From Ruegeria meonggei (GTDB lineage: Bacteria > Pseudomonadota > Alphaproteobacteria > Rhodobacterales > Rhodobacteraceae), in the NCBI RefSeq assembly GCF_900172215.1, contig NZ_FWFP01000012.1:1-64000 (forward strand): a stretch of DNA of 64,000 nt. The letters are read 5' to 3'. This document shows, piece after piece, positions 37,084 through 45,759 of the stretch. Below the pieces are notes generated by a model that was not told the DNA's origin, made no database searches, and saw nothing but the letters and a program-made list of their open reading frames with translations. The translations under genes were made by a program, and so were the position numbers. Within the stretch, counting starts at the first letter, position 1. Each line of letters starts with the position of its first letter.

Positions 37084-37592
37084 GTGAGGGGGGGGGCAGC
37101 CCCCCTCTTGGCCTATTCGGCCAATTCTCCCCCCGGGATATTTTGGGCCAGATGAAGCGATCCCGAACAGTGTTCGGGGTCTCTGTGCAGTTTGCCCATT
37201 GTCTTTTCCACAGGACTGCTTTTATTGTGTCGGAACGGGCAGGGCCGTTTTGGTGCCTTTTTGCCCCGAATCTTAGAGTTTCGCTGCGACGCCGCAGGTG
37301 GTGAAAGATCCCACGAGGCGACGCAGACCGATTGTGCCTCGACTGGGGCAGCTGAACGCCTGAGCCCGCAAAAGCGGGTGAAAGGAATAAATGGGCAGGA
37401 AGCGGTGAGCCGCGCCTGTCGGAGAAGAACCGCGATGACGCGCGCGCAACCATTGAGTGTACGGGCAGGGGGCCACAGCGCCAGACCCTGCCGCGCGCCG
37501 TCCGAAATCGCCCTTACAAGACACCACCCCAAAAGCGCCTGTCCCCCCGGATGGGTTAGGACAACGCGTTTGGCGCGGTGCACCAAGGAAAC
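37084..37592 (+). promoter_or_regulatory. rne upstream region and likely structured leader
   Basis: About 500 nt without a supported gene. It begins with a structured repeat (37085-37155), then a 17-bp palindrome (CCCGAACA at 37162-37169, TGTTCGGG at 37171-37178). A possible promoter follows: TTGTCT (37199-37204), 17 nt, TTATTG (37222-37227). From about 37235 to the rne start the GC-rich sequence holds several self-complementary stretches, such as CCCGCaaaaGCGGG near 37364-37377. RNase E genes in other bacteria are autoregulated by cleavage in a long 5' UTR; a similar leader here is inference. Confidence 0.5.
37085..37155 (+). repeat. Structured intergenic repeat, copy 1
   Basis: Directly after the response-regulator stop codon: a GGGGGGC-AG-CCCCCC hairpin (37091-37105), a second hairpin TTGGCC-tatt-cGGCCAA (37109-37124), then the conserved block TCCCCCCGGGATATTTTGGG and CCAGATGAAG. 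The same order of two hairpins and a CCCCCGGGATATTTT...GCCAGGTGAAG tail recurs at 56237-56299. Strand is given by the flanking gene. Confidence 0.7.
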
Positions 37593-40364
37593 ATGGCTAA
37601 GAAAATGCTTATCGATGCCACCCACACCGAGGAAACTCGGGTTGTGGTGGTCGACGGAAACAAGGTTGAGGAATTTGACTTTGAATCCGAAAACAAACGG
37701 CAACTTGCCGGCAACATATATCTAGCAAAAGTCACCCGGGTCGAGCCTTCGCTACAGGCCGCATTCGTGGATTACGGCGGGAACCGGCATGGTTTTCTGG
37801 CGTTTTCCGAGATTCATCCGGATTACTACCAGATCCCGGTCGCTGACCGCGAAGCGCTGATGGAAGAAGAACGCGCTTACGCTGAGGCTTTGAAAGCGCG
37901 CGATGAGGCGGAAGAGGCCAAGCCAAAGCGGCGGCGTTCACGCTCGCGGACCAAAGCAGCCGATGTGAAATCGGATGACCCAGTCGAGTCGATCGACGTG
38001 TCGTCTGAGCCCACAGGCATGGAAACCATCGATCTGGATGAGAGCGAAGAGGGTGCCGATACATCGGTTCCCGAAGGCACGTCTCCGGCGGATCGCGTGG
38101 CGGATACTCCGGTAGAAGAGCCCGTTGATGAAGCGGGTGAAGAGACTGCTGGTGAGGCTGAGTCCGATGTGACCGCGGAGGTTCCGTCGGAAGAGGCTGC
38201 GGTGGTACCTGATGCCGAGGTTGAACAGGCCGAAGAAGCGCCCGCTGAGGACGCATCGACTGACACTGAAGAGCCTGCCGAGAATTCTTCGAACGAGGAT
38301 GATACCAAGGACGACGATGCAGAGGCAGAAGCGCGTTCAGACGCGTCTGCCAAAGATGACAGCATTGAATCCGTGGCAGACGAGGATGACAGCGAGGACA
38401 TTCGACCGCCGCGCAAGCCGCGCCCGCGCCGGTACAAGATTCAGGAAGTCATCAAGGTTCGGCAGGTACTGCTGGTGCAGGTCGTCAAGGAAGAGCGTGG
38501 CAACAAGGGTGCCGCTCTGACCACGTATTTGTCGCTGGCCGGTCGCTATTGCGTTTTGATGCCGAACACAGCGCGCGGCGGCGGCATCAGCCGTAAGATC
38601 ACCAATGCGCCGGACCGTAAAAAACTGAAAGAGATTGCTGCGGAAATCGATGTGCCTACCGGGGCTGGTCTGATCATTCGGACTGCAGGGGCCAAACGCA
38701 CCAAATCCGAGATTAAACGTGACTATGAATACCTACAGCGCATGTGGGAACAGATCCGCGAACTGACGCTGAAATCCATTGCGCCCGCGAAAATCTATGA
38801 AGAAGGCGATCTGATCAAACGCTCGATCCGTGATCTTTATAACCGCGAGATCGATGAGGTTCTGGTCGAAGGCGAAGGCGGATACCGCATCGCCAAGGAC
38901 TTCATGAAGATGATCATGCCGTCCCACGCCAAGAACGTGAAACGGTACGAAGATGCTCTGCCACTGTTCGCGCGCTATCAAGTTGAAAGCTATCTGACTG
39001 GCATGTTCAACCCGACCGTTCAGCTGAGGTCGGGTGGCTATATCGTGATCGGTGTGACCGAAGCGCTGGTTGCGATCGACGTGAACTCTGGCCGGGCCAC
39101 CAAGGAAGGTTCGATCGAGGAAACCGCACTTAAAACCAACCTTGAGGCCGCTGAAGAAGTGGCGCGGCAGTTGCGGTTGCGGGACCTTGCCGGTCTGATT
39201 GTCATCGACTTTATCGATATGGACGAGCGTAAGAACAACGCGTCCGTCGAAAAGCGTCTGAAAGACAAGCTGAAAACAGATCGTGCGCGTATTCAGGTCG
39301 GCCGGATCTCGGGCTTTGGCCTGATGGAGATGAGCCGTCAGCGGCTGCGTCCCGGCATGCTAGAAGCGACCACACAGCCTTGCCCAGCTTGTCATGGCAC
39401 TGGTTTGATCCGGTCGGACGACAACATGGCTCTGACCATTCTGCGCCAGATCGAAGAAGAGGGTACCCGCCGTCGTTCCCGCGAGGTTTTGGTGCGCTGC
39501 CCGGTCAGCATTGCCAACTTCCTGATGAACCAGAAGCGCGAACATATCGCTCAGATCGAATCGCGTTATGGCTTGTCTGTTCGGATCGAAGGGGATGTAC
39601 ATCTTGTCAGCCCCGATTTCTCGATGGAGAAGTTCAAGACTGCCAGCCGCATCGTGCCCGAAGCCACTGCACCTGTCGTGTCCGTGGATGCGTCCTTGAT
39701 GGATATGGTGGACGCGGACGAAGAAGAGGCGGTCGTCGAAGAGGAAGAAACGGTTCAGGCCGAAGAAGAGACCAAGCCCAAGCGCAAACGCCGTCGGCGT
39801 CGGCGGAAAAAGGGCAATGGATCGGGCGAAACGCCTGAAGTTGAAGGCGAAGAGGGTGAAACAGCTGCCGCTGAGGCAGGTGAAGAACCCGCTTCAGAAC
39901 CTGTTGCTGAAGCGGCTTCTGAGGAAGAAAAACCCGAAAAGCCCAAGCGCCGCCGTGCACCACGTCGCAAGAAGAAAGACGTCGAGGCAACCGAGGAAGC
40001 CGTACCTGCAGAGGCCGACGCAAAAGCTGCGGAACCTGCGGCTGACGCAACAGTTGACGCGCCTGCAGTTGAAGAGGCCCCGGCCGCCGAACCTCAGGAA
40101 TTGATTAGCACGGATGTACCGACTGAGACTGCGCCCGAACCTGCGGTTGAGGTCGAAGCAGACACGACGCCCGAGCCCGCGGTAGAAGCCGCACCAGAAC
40201 CCGTGGCAGAGGAACCGGCCCAGGACGAAACGCCCGAGCCGGTCGCGGAAGAGCCAGTTCAGGAAACTCCCGAGCCTGTGCTTGAGGTGGTGACTGATGA
40301 GCCGGAACAACCCAGCGAACCGGCCAAGCCCAAGCGACGCGGCTGGTGGTCTTTGGGCCAGTAA
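37593..40364 (+). CDS. rne: Ribonuclease E
   Basis: A 923-residue RNase E/G. The S1 domain (about 35-330) is split by a long acidic, low-complexity insertion (about 95-275). The DNase I-like catalytic domain has the metal ligands in VAIDVNSG (about 490) and IVIDFIDM (about 533). The Zn-link is CPACHGTG (about 596-603). The C-terminal third (about 690-910) is an Ala/Glu/Pro-rich, disordered degradosome scaffold with Arg/Lys patches such as RKRRRRRRKK, ending in RRGWWSLGQ. It processes rRNA and starts mRNA decay. The start at 37593 has AAGGAA 3-4 nt upstream; a GTG at 37578 is in frame. Confidence 0.95.
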   Translation: MAKKMLIDATHTEETRVVVVDGNKVEEFDFESENKRQLAGNIYLAKVTRVEPSLQAAFVDYGGNRHGFLAFSEIHPDYYQIPVADREALMEEERAYAEALKARDEAEEAKPKRRRSRSRTKAADVKSDDPVESIDVSSEPTGMETIDLDESEEGADTSVPEGTSPADRVADTPVEEPVDEAGEETAGEAESDVTAEVPSEEAAVVPDAEVEQAEEAPAEDASTDTEEPAENSSNEDDTKDDDAEAEARSDASAKDDSIESVADEDDSEDIRPPRKPRPRRYKIQEVIKVRQVLLVQVVKEERGNKGAALTTYLSLAGRYCVLMPNTARGGGISRKITNAPDRKKLKEIAAEIDVPTGAGLIIRTAGAKRTKSEIKRDYEYLQRMWEQIRELTLKSIAPAKIYEEGDLIKRSIRDLYNREIDEVLVEGEGGYRIAKDFMKMIMPSHAKNVKRYEDALPLFARYQVESYLTGMFNPTVQLRSGGYIVIGVTEALVAIDVNSGRATKEGSIEETALKTNLEAAEEVARQLRLRDLAGLIVIDFIDMDERKNNASVEKRLKDKLKTDRARIQVGRISGFGLMEMSRQRLRPGMLEATTQPCPACHGTGLIRSDDNMALTILRQIEEEGTRRRSREVLVRCPVSIANFLMNQKREHIAQIESRYGLSVRIEGDVHLVSPDFSMEKFKTASRIVPEATAPVVSVDASLMDMVDADEEEAVVEEEETVQAEEETKPKRKRRRRRRKKGNGSGETPEVEGEEGETAAAEAGEEPASEPVAEAASEEEKPEKPKRRRAPRRKKKDVEATEEAVPAEADAKAAEPAADATVDAPAVEEAPAAEPQELISTDVPTETAPEPAVEVEADTTPEPAVEAAPEPVAEEPAQDETPEPVAEEPVQETPEPVLEVVTDEPEQPSEPAKPKRRGWWSLGQ

Positions 40365-40367
40365 CAG

Positions 40368-40395
40368 AAAGGCGGGCTCAAGTGCCCGCCTTTTT
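40368..40395 (+). terminator. Terminator of rne, usable on both strands
   Basis: GGCGGGC (40371-40377) pairs with GCCCGCC (40384-40390) over a 6-nt loop, with AAA before and TTTTT after. It lies between the convergent rne and tusA genes and should serve both. Confidence 0.9.
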
Positions 40396-40419
40396 CTTTT
40401 TGGGTAGGCAGTTTTGCCC

Positions 40420-40653
40420 TCAGCCAGTTTTTTGAATGACGTAAATCTGGTGCCCGTCTGCATCGTCCTGCGAAAGCAGTTGATGCCCGCTTTCAATGCA
40501 GAAATGCGGCACGTCTATAATGGCGGCCGGATCATCCGCCAGTACACGCAACACGCTGCCTTCGGGCATGGATTTCAAGCGTTTTCGGGCTTTTAGAACC
40601 GGCAGCGGGCACAACAGCCCCAGCGCATCGAGCGTTTCCGTAGGATCAGACAT
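40420..40653 (-). CDS. tusA: TusA/SirA family sulfurtransferase
   Basis: A 77-residue TusA-like protein with the CPxP motif (Cys15 in LLCPLPVLKARKRL) that carries persulfide sulfur for tRNA thiolation or related sulfur transfer. The ATG at 40653 gives the normal N-terminus (MSDPTETLDALGLLCPLP); the longer frame from 40746 is not supported. Whether it is true TusA or a YeeD-like relative cannot be settled from sequence alone. Confidence 0.85.
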   Translation of the reverse strand: MSDPTETLDALGLLCPLPVLKARKRLKSMPEGSVLRVLADDPAAIIDVPHFCIESGHQLLSQDDADGHQIYVIQKTG

Positions 40654-40758
40654 AAACCTCAGATATTTGCACTTTGTCGTGGTGTCCAGCGTGCAACCAC
40701 GAGGATGTGACCGAATGGCCCCGTGACGCGGTGGGTATGATACCATATGTGCTGATCT

Positions 40759-41511
40759 ATGTTCGGAATAGAAATCATAGACGCGGGCCTGCTGCCCGCC
40801 ATGCTCGTCGCTCTGCTTGGCGGGTTGATCAGCTTTTTGTCTCCCTGCGTTTTGCCTATCGTTCCCCCCTATCTTGCCTATATGAGCGGTGTGTCGATCA
40901 ATGAGATGCAGGACGAAGCGCAGGCGCGGCGCAAGGCAACTCTGTCGGCGCTGTTCTTTGTTCTGGGCCTGTCGACTGTGTTCTTGTTGCTTGGATTTAC
41001 CGCGTCGGCTTTCGGGGTGTTTGTACTGAAAAATCAGGTCTTGTTTGCCAAACTATCGGGCGCGGTTGTGATTGTCTTTGGTCTTCATTTCCTGAACGTC
41101 ATTCGCATTCCATTCCTTGACCGTGAGGCGCGGATTGAAGCGGGCGATTCTGGCGGTTCCGTGTTCGGCGCCTATATTTTGGGTCTTGCTTTCGCGTTTG
41201 GCTGGACACCGTGTATTGGTCCGCAATTGGGGGCGATCTTGTCGCTGGCCGCGTCCGAGGCCTCGGTTGCGAGGGGAACCTTGCTGCTGGGCGTTTACGC
41301 GGCGGGGCTGGGAATTCCGTTCTTGCTGGCGGCAATGTTCCTGAACCGGTCGATGTCCGTCATGAACCGCATCAAACCGCATATGGCAACAATCGAAAAG
41401 GTGATGGGCGGCCTATTGCTGTTTGTCGGCATCATGCTGATCACCGGACTGTTCACCGAATTCAGCTGGTGGCTGCTTGAAACATTCCCAGCGCTGGCCA
41501 ATTTTGGCTAA
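40759..41511 (+). CDS. ccdA: Cytochrome c biogenesis protein CcdA
   Basis: A 250-residue, six-TM thiol transporter of the DsbD/CcdA family. The two membrane-embedded redox cysteines are in SPCVLPIVP (about 28-36) and TPCIGPQLG (about 150-158). CcdA brings electrons from cytoplasmic thioredoxin to periplasmic thiol proteins used in cytochrome c maturation, which links it to the ccmE/F/H genes at 24-29 kb. Stands alone here. Confidence 0.93.
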   Translation: MFGIEIIDAGLLPAMLVALLGGLISFLSPCVLPIVPPYLAYMSGVSINEMQDEAQARRKATLSALFFVLGLSTVFLLLGFTASAFGVFVLKNQVLFAKLSGAVVIVFGLHFLNVIRIPFLDREARIEAGDSGGSVFGAYILGLAFAFGWTPCIGPQLGAILSLAASEASVARGTLLLGVYAAGLGIPFLLAAMFLNRSMSVMNRIKPHMATIEKVMGGLLLFVGIMLITGLFTEFSWWLLETFPALANFG

Positions 41512-41574
41512 TCGACCGATCTGACTTACCTTGGCGTTCATGCTGCGCTAACCTGCACGGCAGAAGGTAAGGCT

Positions 41575-42789
41575 ATGAGCAGTCAACAAAATCAGCCTCA
41601 GGTTCGCAGGCGTCGGGTGTTTTACATTCCCGGCTACGATCCGATTCACCCGCGCCGATACCGCGAACTCTATCGCAAGGAAAGCCAGGCGCAGGCCGCG
41701 ATCTCGGGGTACGAAATTTCCCTGTCCCCCAAATCGGACGAAGGACCGTATGGCTGGCATGTCCGCTCGCGTCAGGACGGGGTGGATATTCAGGCGGATA
41801 TCGACGTGCTGGTCTGGTCGGACATCGTGCGCGACACAATGGCGACCTCGATTCCAGCGACTTATCTGCAATTGGTCCGAACGGCCTGGATCTATATCGG
41901 GTCCGGGACGCTTTGGCGACTGATGAGGTTGCGCAAAGGTCCGGTGATTGCGGCGCTCTACCCGGTTGGAATGCTGATTGTGCAACTTGCTGTCGCCTTT
42001 GCAGTTGCTTGGGGTCTGACTGCACTGCTTACCCCAGTGGTTGGCTGGCTGGCGCTGATCCCTGCGGCGGTTGTTGTATACGCGCTGCTTCACTGGTTTC
42101 GCAAAATCGATCACCGGTTGTTTGCCTATTACCTGATGCATGACTATGCCTATTCTGCTGCGCAAAAGGGCGCAATTCCGGCAGAATTGAACGCGCGCCT
42201 ATCCACGTTTACGGACCATATTCGCGGCGCTCTGACCTCGGATGAAGATGAGGTTTTGGTGGTCGGCCATTCCTCGGGAGCACATCTGGGCGTTGCAGTG
42301 CTGGCTGATCTTATCCGCACGGGCGCAATGTCAGACCGCCATCCACCACTGTCCTTTCTGACATTGGGACAGGTGGTGCCGATGGTTTCTTTTCTGCCCA
42401 ATGCCGACGCATTGCGCAGCGACCTGCAATTTCTATCTGAACGGGACGAACTGACATGGGTCGACGTATCAGCACCGGGGGATGGCTGCGCCTTTGCCCT
42501 TTGTGATCCCGTGGCAGTGACCGGAGTAGCAACGGAAAAGACCCGCTGGCCACTGGTGTTGTCCGCAGCCTTTACGCAAACCCTGACACCAGAACGCTGG
42601 CAAGAACTGCGCTGGCGGTTTTTTCGACTGCATTTCCAATATCTGTGCGCATTTGATCGACCGAAGGATTACGATTACTTCAGGATCACGGCAGGGCCGC
42701 AGACTTTGGGGCAACGCTTTTCCCAGCGCGCGCCGTCAAAGTCGCGTATCGAACGACCGACCTCAAAATACAGATCGGTTCGGCCATGA
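41575..42789 (+). CDS. Membrane protein with alpha/beta-hydrolase fold
   Basis: A 404-residue hypothetical protein. Its N-terminus reads RRRVFYIPGYDPIHPRRYRELY, a hydrolase-like first strand. Two adjacent TM helices follow (about 122-145 and 148-170), then a GHSSGAHLG nucleophile elbow (Ser at about 225), which is the lipase/esterase GxSxG motif. It is therefore probably a membrane-bound serine hydrolase. The following P450 gene overlaps it by 4 nt (ATGA), so the two are likely to act on the same lipid or hydrophobic substrate. No characterised homologue comes to mind. Confidence 0.65.
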   Translation: MSSQQNQPQVRRRRVFYIPGYDPIHPRRYRELYRKESQAQAAISGYEISLSPKSDEGPYGWHVRSRQDGVDIQADIDVLVWSDIVRDTMATSIPATYLQLVRTAWIYIGSGTLWRLMRLRKGPVIAALYPVGMLIVQLAVAFAVAWGLTALLTPVVGWLALIPAAVVVYALLHWFRKIDHRLFAYYLMHDYAYSAAQKGAIPAELNARLSTFTDHIRGALTSDEDEVLVVGHSSGAHLGVAVLADLIRTGAMSDRHPPLSFLTLGQVVPMVSFLPNADALRSDLQFLSERDELTWVDVSAPGDGCAFALCDPVAVTGVATEKTRWPLVLSAAFTQTLTPERWQELRWRFFRLHFQYLCAFDRPKDYDYFRITAGPQTLGQRFSQRAPSKSRIERPTSKYRSVRP

Positions 42790-44135
42790 AACCGCCAAAG
42801 CCAACACCTCGTCCGGACAAGGTAACGCTTTGGCAGTATCTAAAGCTGTTTCGCAAAGACCTGCTGTCGGCCCAGCCGCAGCGCCTGTACCGCGCCTGGA
42901 TGGCCGAGTTTCGCACACCGTTCTTCCGGTCTTATCTGGTGAACCAGCCCCACCTCGTTGACACGGTCCTGAAACAACGCCCTGACGATTTCCCAAAATC
43001 CAATCGCATCAGCGAAGGCCTGCGCCCGCTGCTGGGCAATTCGGTATTTCTGACCAATGGTGAGACATGGAAACGGCAACGCCGCATTATTGATCCAGCT
43101 TTTGAGGGCGGGCGGCTGAAGGACACATTTCCCGCCATGCTGGGTGCCGCACAGGCCTGTGTCGAGCGTTTACGGGACCAGACCGGAACCGTTGTAGAAT
43201 GCGAAGAGACTACCAGCCACGCGGCGGCTGATGTGATTTTCCGAACGTTGTTCTCGGTCCCGATCGAGGATGAAGTGGCTGCTCAGGTGTTTGACAAATT
43301 CCAGGATTATCAACGCCAGCAGCCTTTGTTGAACCTTGCGGCCTTTATGCCGATCCCGCGTTGGGTACCGCGCGTGCATTCCCGAACTACACGCAGGAAT
43401 GCCAAGGACATTAAGGCATTGATCACTCGGCTGACGTCGGAACGGGCAGAGCTGATCGCCAAGAGGCAAGCACCGGACGATCTTGCCACCAAGATCATGA
43501 CCACGCCCGATCCCGAAACCGGGCGCTGCTTTGACACGCGGGAAATGGTGGATCAGGTCGCGATTTTCTTTCTGGCCGGTCATGAAACCAGTGCCTCGGC
43601 CCTTGCCTGGACATTGTACCTGGTGGCGCTTTATCCCGAATGGCAGGAAAAGCTAAGCGCGGAGGCGCAGGCGCTGGACGCATCTGACTTTGCCGCTGTG
43701 TCCAAGCTCCGCCTCAGCCGCGATGTGTTCCGCGAGGCGCTGCGGCTGTACCCACCGGTGCCGATGATGGTGCGTGAAACCACATCTCCCGAACACTTTC
43801 GGGGCAGGGATGTTCCCACGGGGTCACAGATCGTACTCAGCCCCTGGCACCTGCATCGTCAGGAACGCTTGTGGGACCGACCGGATGAATTTGATCCAAC
43901 ACGGTGGAGCACCGAAAACGGCAAAAGCTGCCAACGCACGGCTTATATCCCGTTTTCGGCTGGCCCTCGCGTTTGCACCGGGGCCGGGTTCGCCATGATC
44001 GAAGGACCGCTTTTGCTGTCCACATTGCTGCGGCATTTCCGGTTCGAAGTTGTCGAGGGGCGAACACCCGTTCCGGTCGCACATTTAACGGTCAGATCCA
44101 AAGATGGAATTTGGTTGCGCGTGGTTGAGCGCTAA
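42786..44135 (+). CDS. Cytochrome P450
   Basis: A 449-residue P450 mono-oxygenase. The I-helix oxygen-activation motif AGHETS is at about 264-269, the ExxR motif is in EALRLYPP (about 319-326), and the haem-thiolate loop FSAGPRVCTG is at about 396-405 with the ligand Cys at about 403. No membrane anchor, as usual for bacterial P450s. It is translationally coupled to the upstream hydrolase gene. No ferredoxin or reductase gene is nearby, so redox partners must be encoded elsewhere. Substrate unknown; the long B-C region resembles fatty-acid hydroxylases, but that is weak. Confidence 0.92.
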   Translation: MKPPKPTPRPDKVTLWQYLKLFRKDLLSAQPQRLYRAWMAEFRTPFFRSYLVNQPHLVDTVLKQRPDDFPKSNRISEGLRPLLGNSVFLTNGETWKRQRRIIDPAFEGGRLKDTFPAMLGAAQACVERLRDQTGTVVECEETTSHAAADVIFRTLFSVPIEDEVAAQVFDKFQDYQRQQPLLNLAAFMPIPRWVPRVHSRTTRRNAKDIKALITRLTSERAELIAKRQAPDDLATKIMTTPDPETGRCFDTREMVDQVAIFFLAGHETSASALAWTLYLVALYPEWQEKLSAEAQALDASDFAAVSKLRLSRDVFREALRLYPPVPMMVRETTSPEHFRGRDVPTGSQIVLSPWHLHRQERLWDRPDEFDPTRWSTENGKSCQRTAYIPFSAGPRVCTGAGFAMIEGPLLLSTLLRHFRFEVVEGRTPVPVAHLTVRSKDGIWLRVVER

Positions 44136-44208
44136 CAAACTACCATCACCCTCCGCCTTGCTGTATGCGGTTGCAAAACGCGGAATCATTATTGAACGGG
44201 AAACTCTT

Positions 44209-45090
44209 ATGTCCAAAGCACAACAGCGCGAGCAAATGTCGAACGGCGCAGGATTCATTGCGGCACTGGATCAAAGCGGCGGTTCGACGCCCAAGGCGTT
44301 GGCTTTGTACGGAGTTGAAGAATCCGACTACAGCTCGGACGCAGAAATGTTCGGTGAAATTCAGAAAATGCGCGCCCGGATCATTCTGGCCGACGAATTC
44401 ACAAAGAACAAAGTGATTGGTGCGATCCTGTTCGAACGCACCCTCGGCGAGCAGATCGACGGTCGCAAAGTTGCCGATTACCTGTGGTCGGTCAAAGGCA
44501 TCGTGCCGTTTCTGAAGATCGACAAAGGTCTGGAGGAACAAGCCAACGGTGTTCAGGTGATGAAACCGATCCCCGGCCTAGCGGAAACATTGGCCAAAGC
44601 AGAAGGTGTTTTTGGCACCAAGGAACGCTCGGTAATCCATGAGGCCAATGCCGAAGGGATCGCCGCCGTGGTTGCGCAGCAGTTTGATGTCGCCCGCGAA
44701 GTGACCGCTGCCGGAATGATTCCGATTGTTGAACCAGAGGTGAACATCAACTCGGCCACCAAAGCCGAAGCGGAAGATATTCTGAAGGCTGAGATTCTGA
44801 AGAATCTCGACCAGCTGGACGAAGGGCAGGATGTGATGCTGAAACTCACCATCCCCAACAAAGCGAACCTGTTCGACGCCTTGGCGGATCATCCGCGTGT
44901 TCTGCGTGTTGTAGCTCTGTCGGGTGGTTATTCGACTGAACAAGCCTGTGATCTGCTGAGCCAGAACGGAAAGATGATCGCATCTTTCTCACGCGCTTTG
45001 ACCGAAGGCCTGTCCAAACAGCAATCAGATGCCGAGTTCAATGACGCTTTGGGCAGCAATATCGACAAGATCTTCCGCGCTTCGGTCTGA
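44209..45090 (+). CDS. Class I fructose-bisphosphate aldolase
   Basis: A 293-residue class I aldolase. Family blocks are present: GFIAALDQSGGSTPKALALYG (in parts at about 14-34), KGIVPFLKIDKGL (about 97-109, containing a catalytic-site Lys), and IVEPEVNI (about 174-181). It cleaves fructose 1,6-bisphosphate to DHAP and glyceraldehyde 3-phosphate through a lysine Schiff base. The ATG at 44209 has AACGGGA 8 nt upstream; the frame is open further up but overlaps the P450 gene. Its last 66 nt overlap the convergent tag gene. Confidence 0.9.
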   Translation: MSKAQQREQMSNGAGFIAALDQSGGSTPKALALYGVEESDYSSDAEMFGEIQKMRARIILADEFTKNKVIGAILFERTLGEQIDGRKVADYLWSVKGIVPFLKIDKGLEEQANGVQVMKPIPGLAETLAKAEGVFGTKERSVIHEANAEGIAAVVAQQFDVAREVTAAGMIPIVEPEVNINSATKAEAEDILKAEILKNLDQLDEGQDVMLKLTIPNKANLFDALADHPRVLRVVALSGGYSTEQACDLLSQNGKMIASFSRALTEGLSKQQSDAEFNDALGSNIDKIFRASV

Positions 45091-45702
45091 GTGGCGCAAT
45101 TCCGGTCTGATGAAATCGCGGCGCAACTGCGCCGCTTTTTCCCGCATGACGCACCCGATTGCGTGGTCGTTCACCAGCCCCATAGCCTGCATGAACGCAA
45201 ACACGGTGGTTGGGCCGACAAATTTCCAGCCGCGTTTCTTCAGATCCTTGGACATAGCCACGGATTCCGGTGAGGTGGACGCTGTTTGCGGCTCGGGCGA
45301 GGTTTCAGCCTCATACCGCCAAACATAGGCGGCCAAAGAGCCTTCAGCCGCCACAAGTTCTTGTGCGCGGCGAGCGTTGTTGATCACGGCTTCGATTTTA
45401 CCGCGGTGGCGTACAATGCCCTTGTCTTGCAAAAGACGTTCAATATCTGCCTCGTCAAACTCGGCTACCGCATTGTAATCAAACCGATTAAAGGTCTTTC
45501 TAAAGTTCTCTCTCTTGGCCAGAATGGTGCGCCAGCTTAGTCCGGACTGAAAGCTTTCGAGGCACAATTTCTCGAACAATCTCTGGTCGTCGGCTACCGG
45601 GTAACCCCATTCCTGATCATGGTAGTCATAGAACTCAGGGGCGGAGCTGCACCAGCCGCATCGTGGTAGGCCGTCTGGCCCGGGAATGGTGTTGCTCATC
45701 AC
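45025..45702 (-). CDS. tag: DNA-3-methyladenine glycosylase I
   Basis: A 225-residue Tag-family glycosylase that removes 3-methyladenine from alkylated DNA. The N-terminal Zn and substrate residues are seen in RCGWCSSAPEFYDYHDQEWG (14-33), and the LCLESFQSGLSWRTIL segment (about 46-61) and the late His/Cys in LVNDHAIGC are conserved. Compared with E. coli Tag (187 aa) it has an insertion (SPEPQTASTSPES, about 135-147) and about 30 extra C-terminal residues, read from the strand opposite the end of the aldolase gene. Two ATGs at the start (45702, 45699). Confidence 0.9.
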   Translation of the reverse strand: MMSNTIPGPDGLPRCGWCSSAPEFYDYHDQEWGYPVADDQRLFEKLCLESFQSGLSWRTILAKRENFRKTFNRFDYNAVAEFDEADIERLLQDKGIVRHRGKIEAVINNARRAQELVAAEGSLAAYVWRYEAETSPEPQTASTSPESVAMSKDLKKRGWKFVGPTTVFAFMQAMGLVNDHAIGCVMREKAAQLRRDFIRPELRHSDRSAEDLVDIAAQSVIELGI

Positions 45703-45759
45703 TTGTACTCTTTTTGTTCTCGGTAAAGATACAGGTAAGTCAGCGAAGGATGCAAGGGA

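Noticed and set aside
37162-37178. LexA-like box in the rne upstream region (CGAAC-N3-GTTCG)
   Set aside because: Gram-positive LexA boxes need a 4-nt spacer and alphaproteobacterial LexA uses GTTC-N7-GTTC; neither fits. Kept only as a palindrome.
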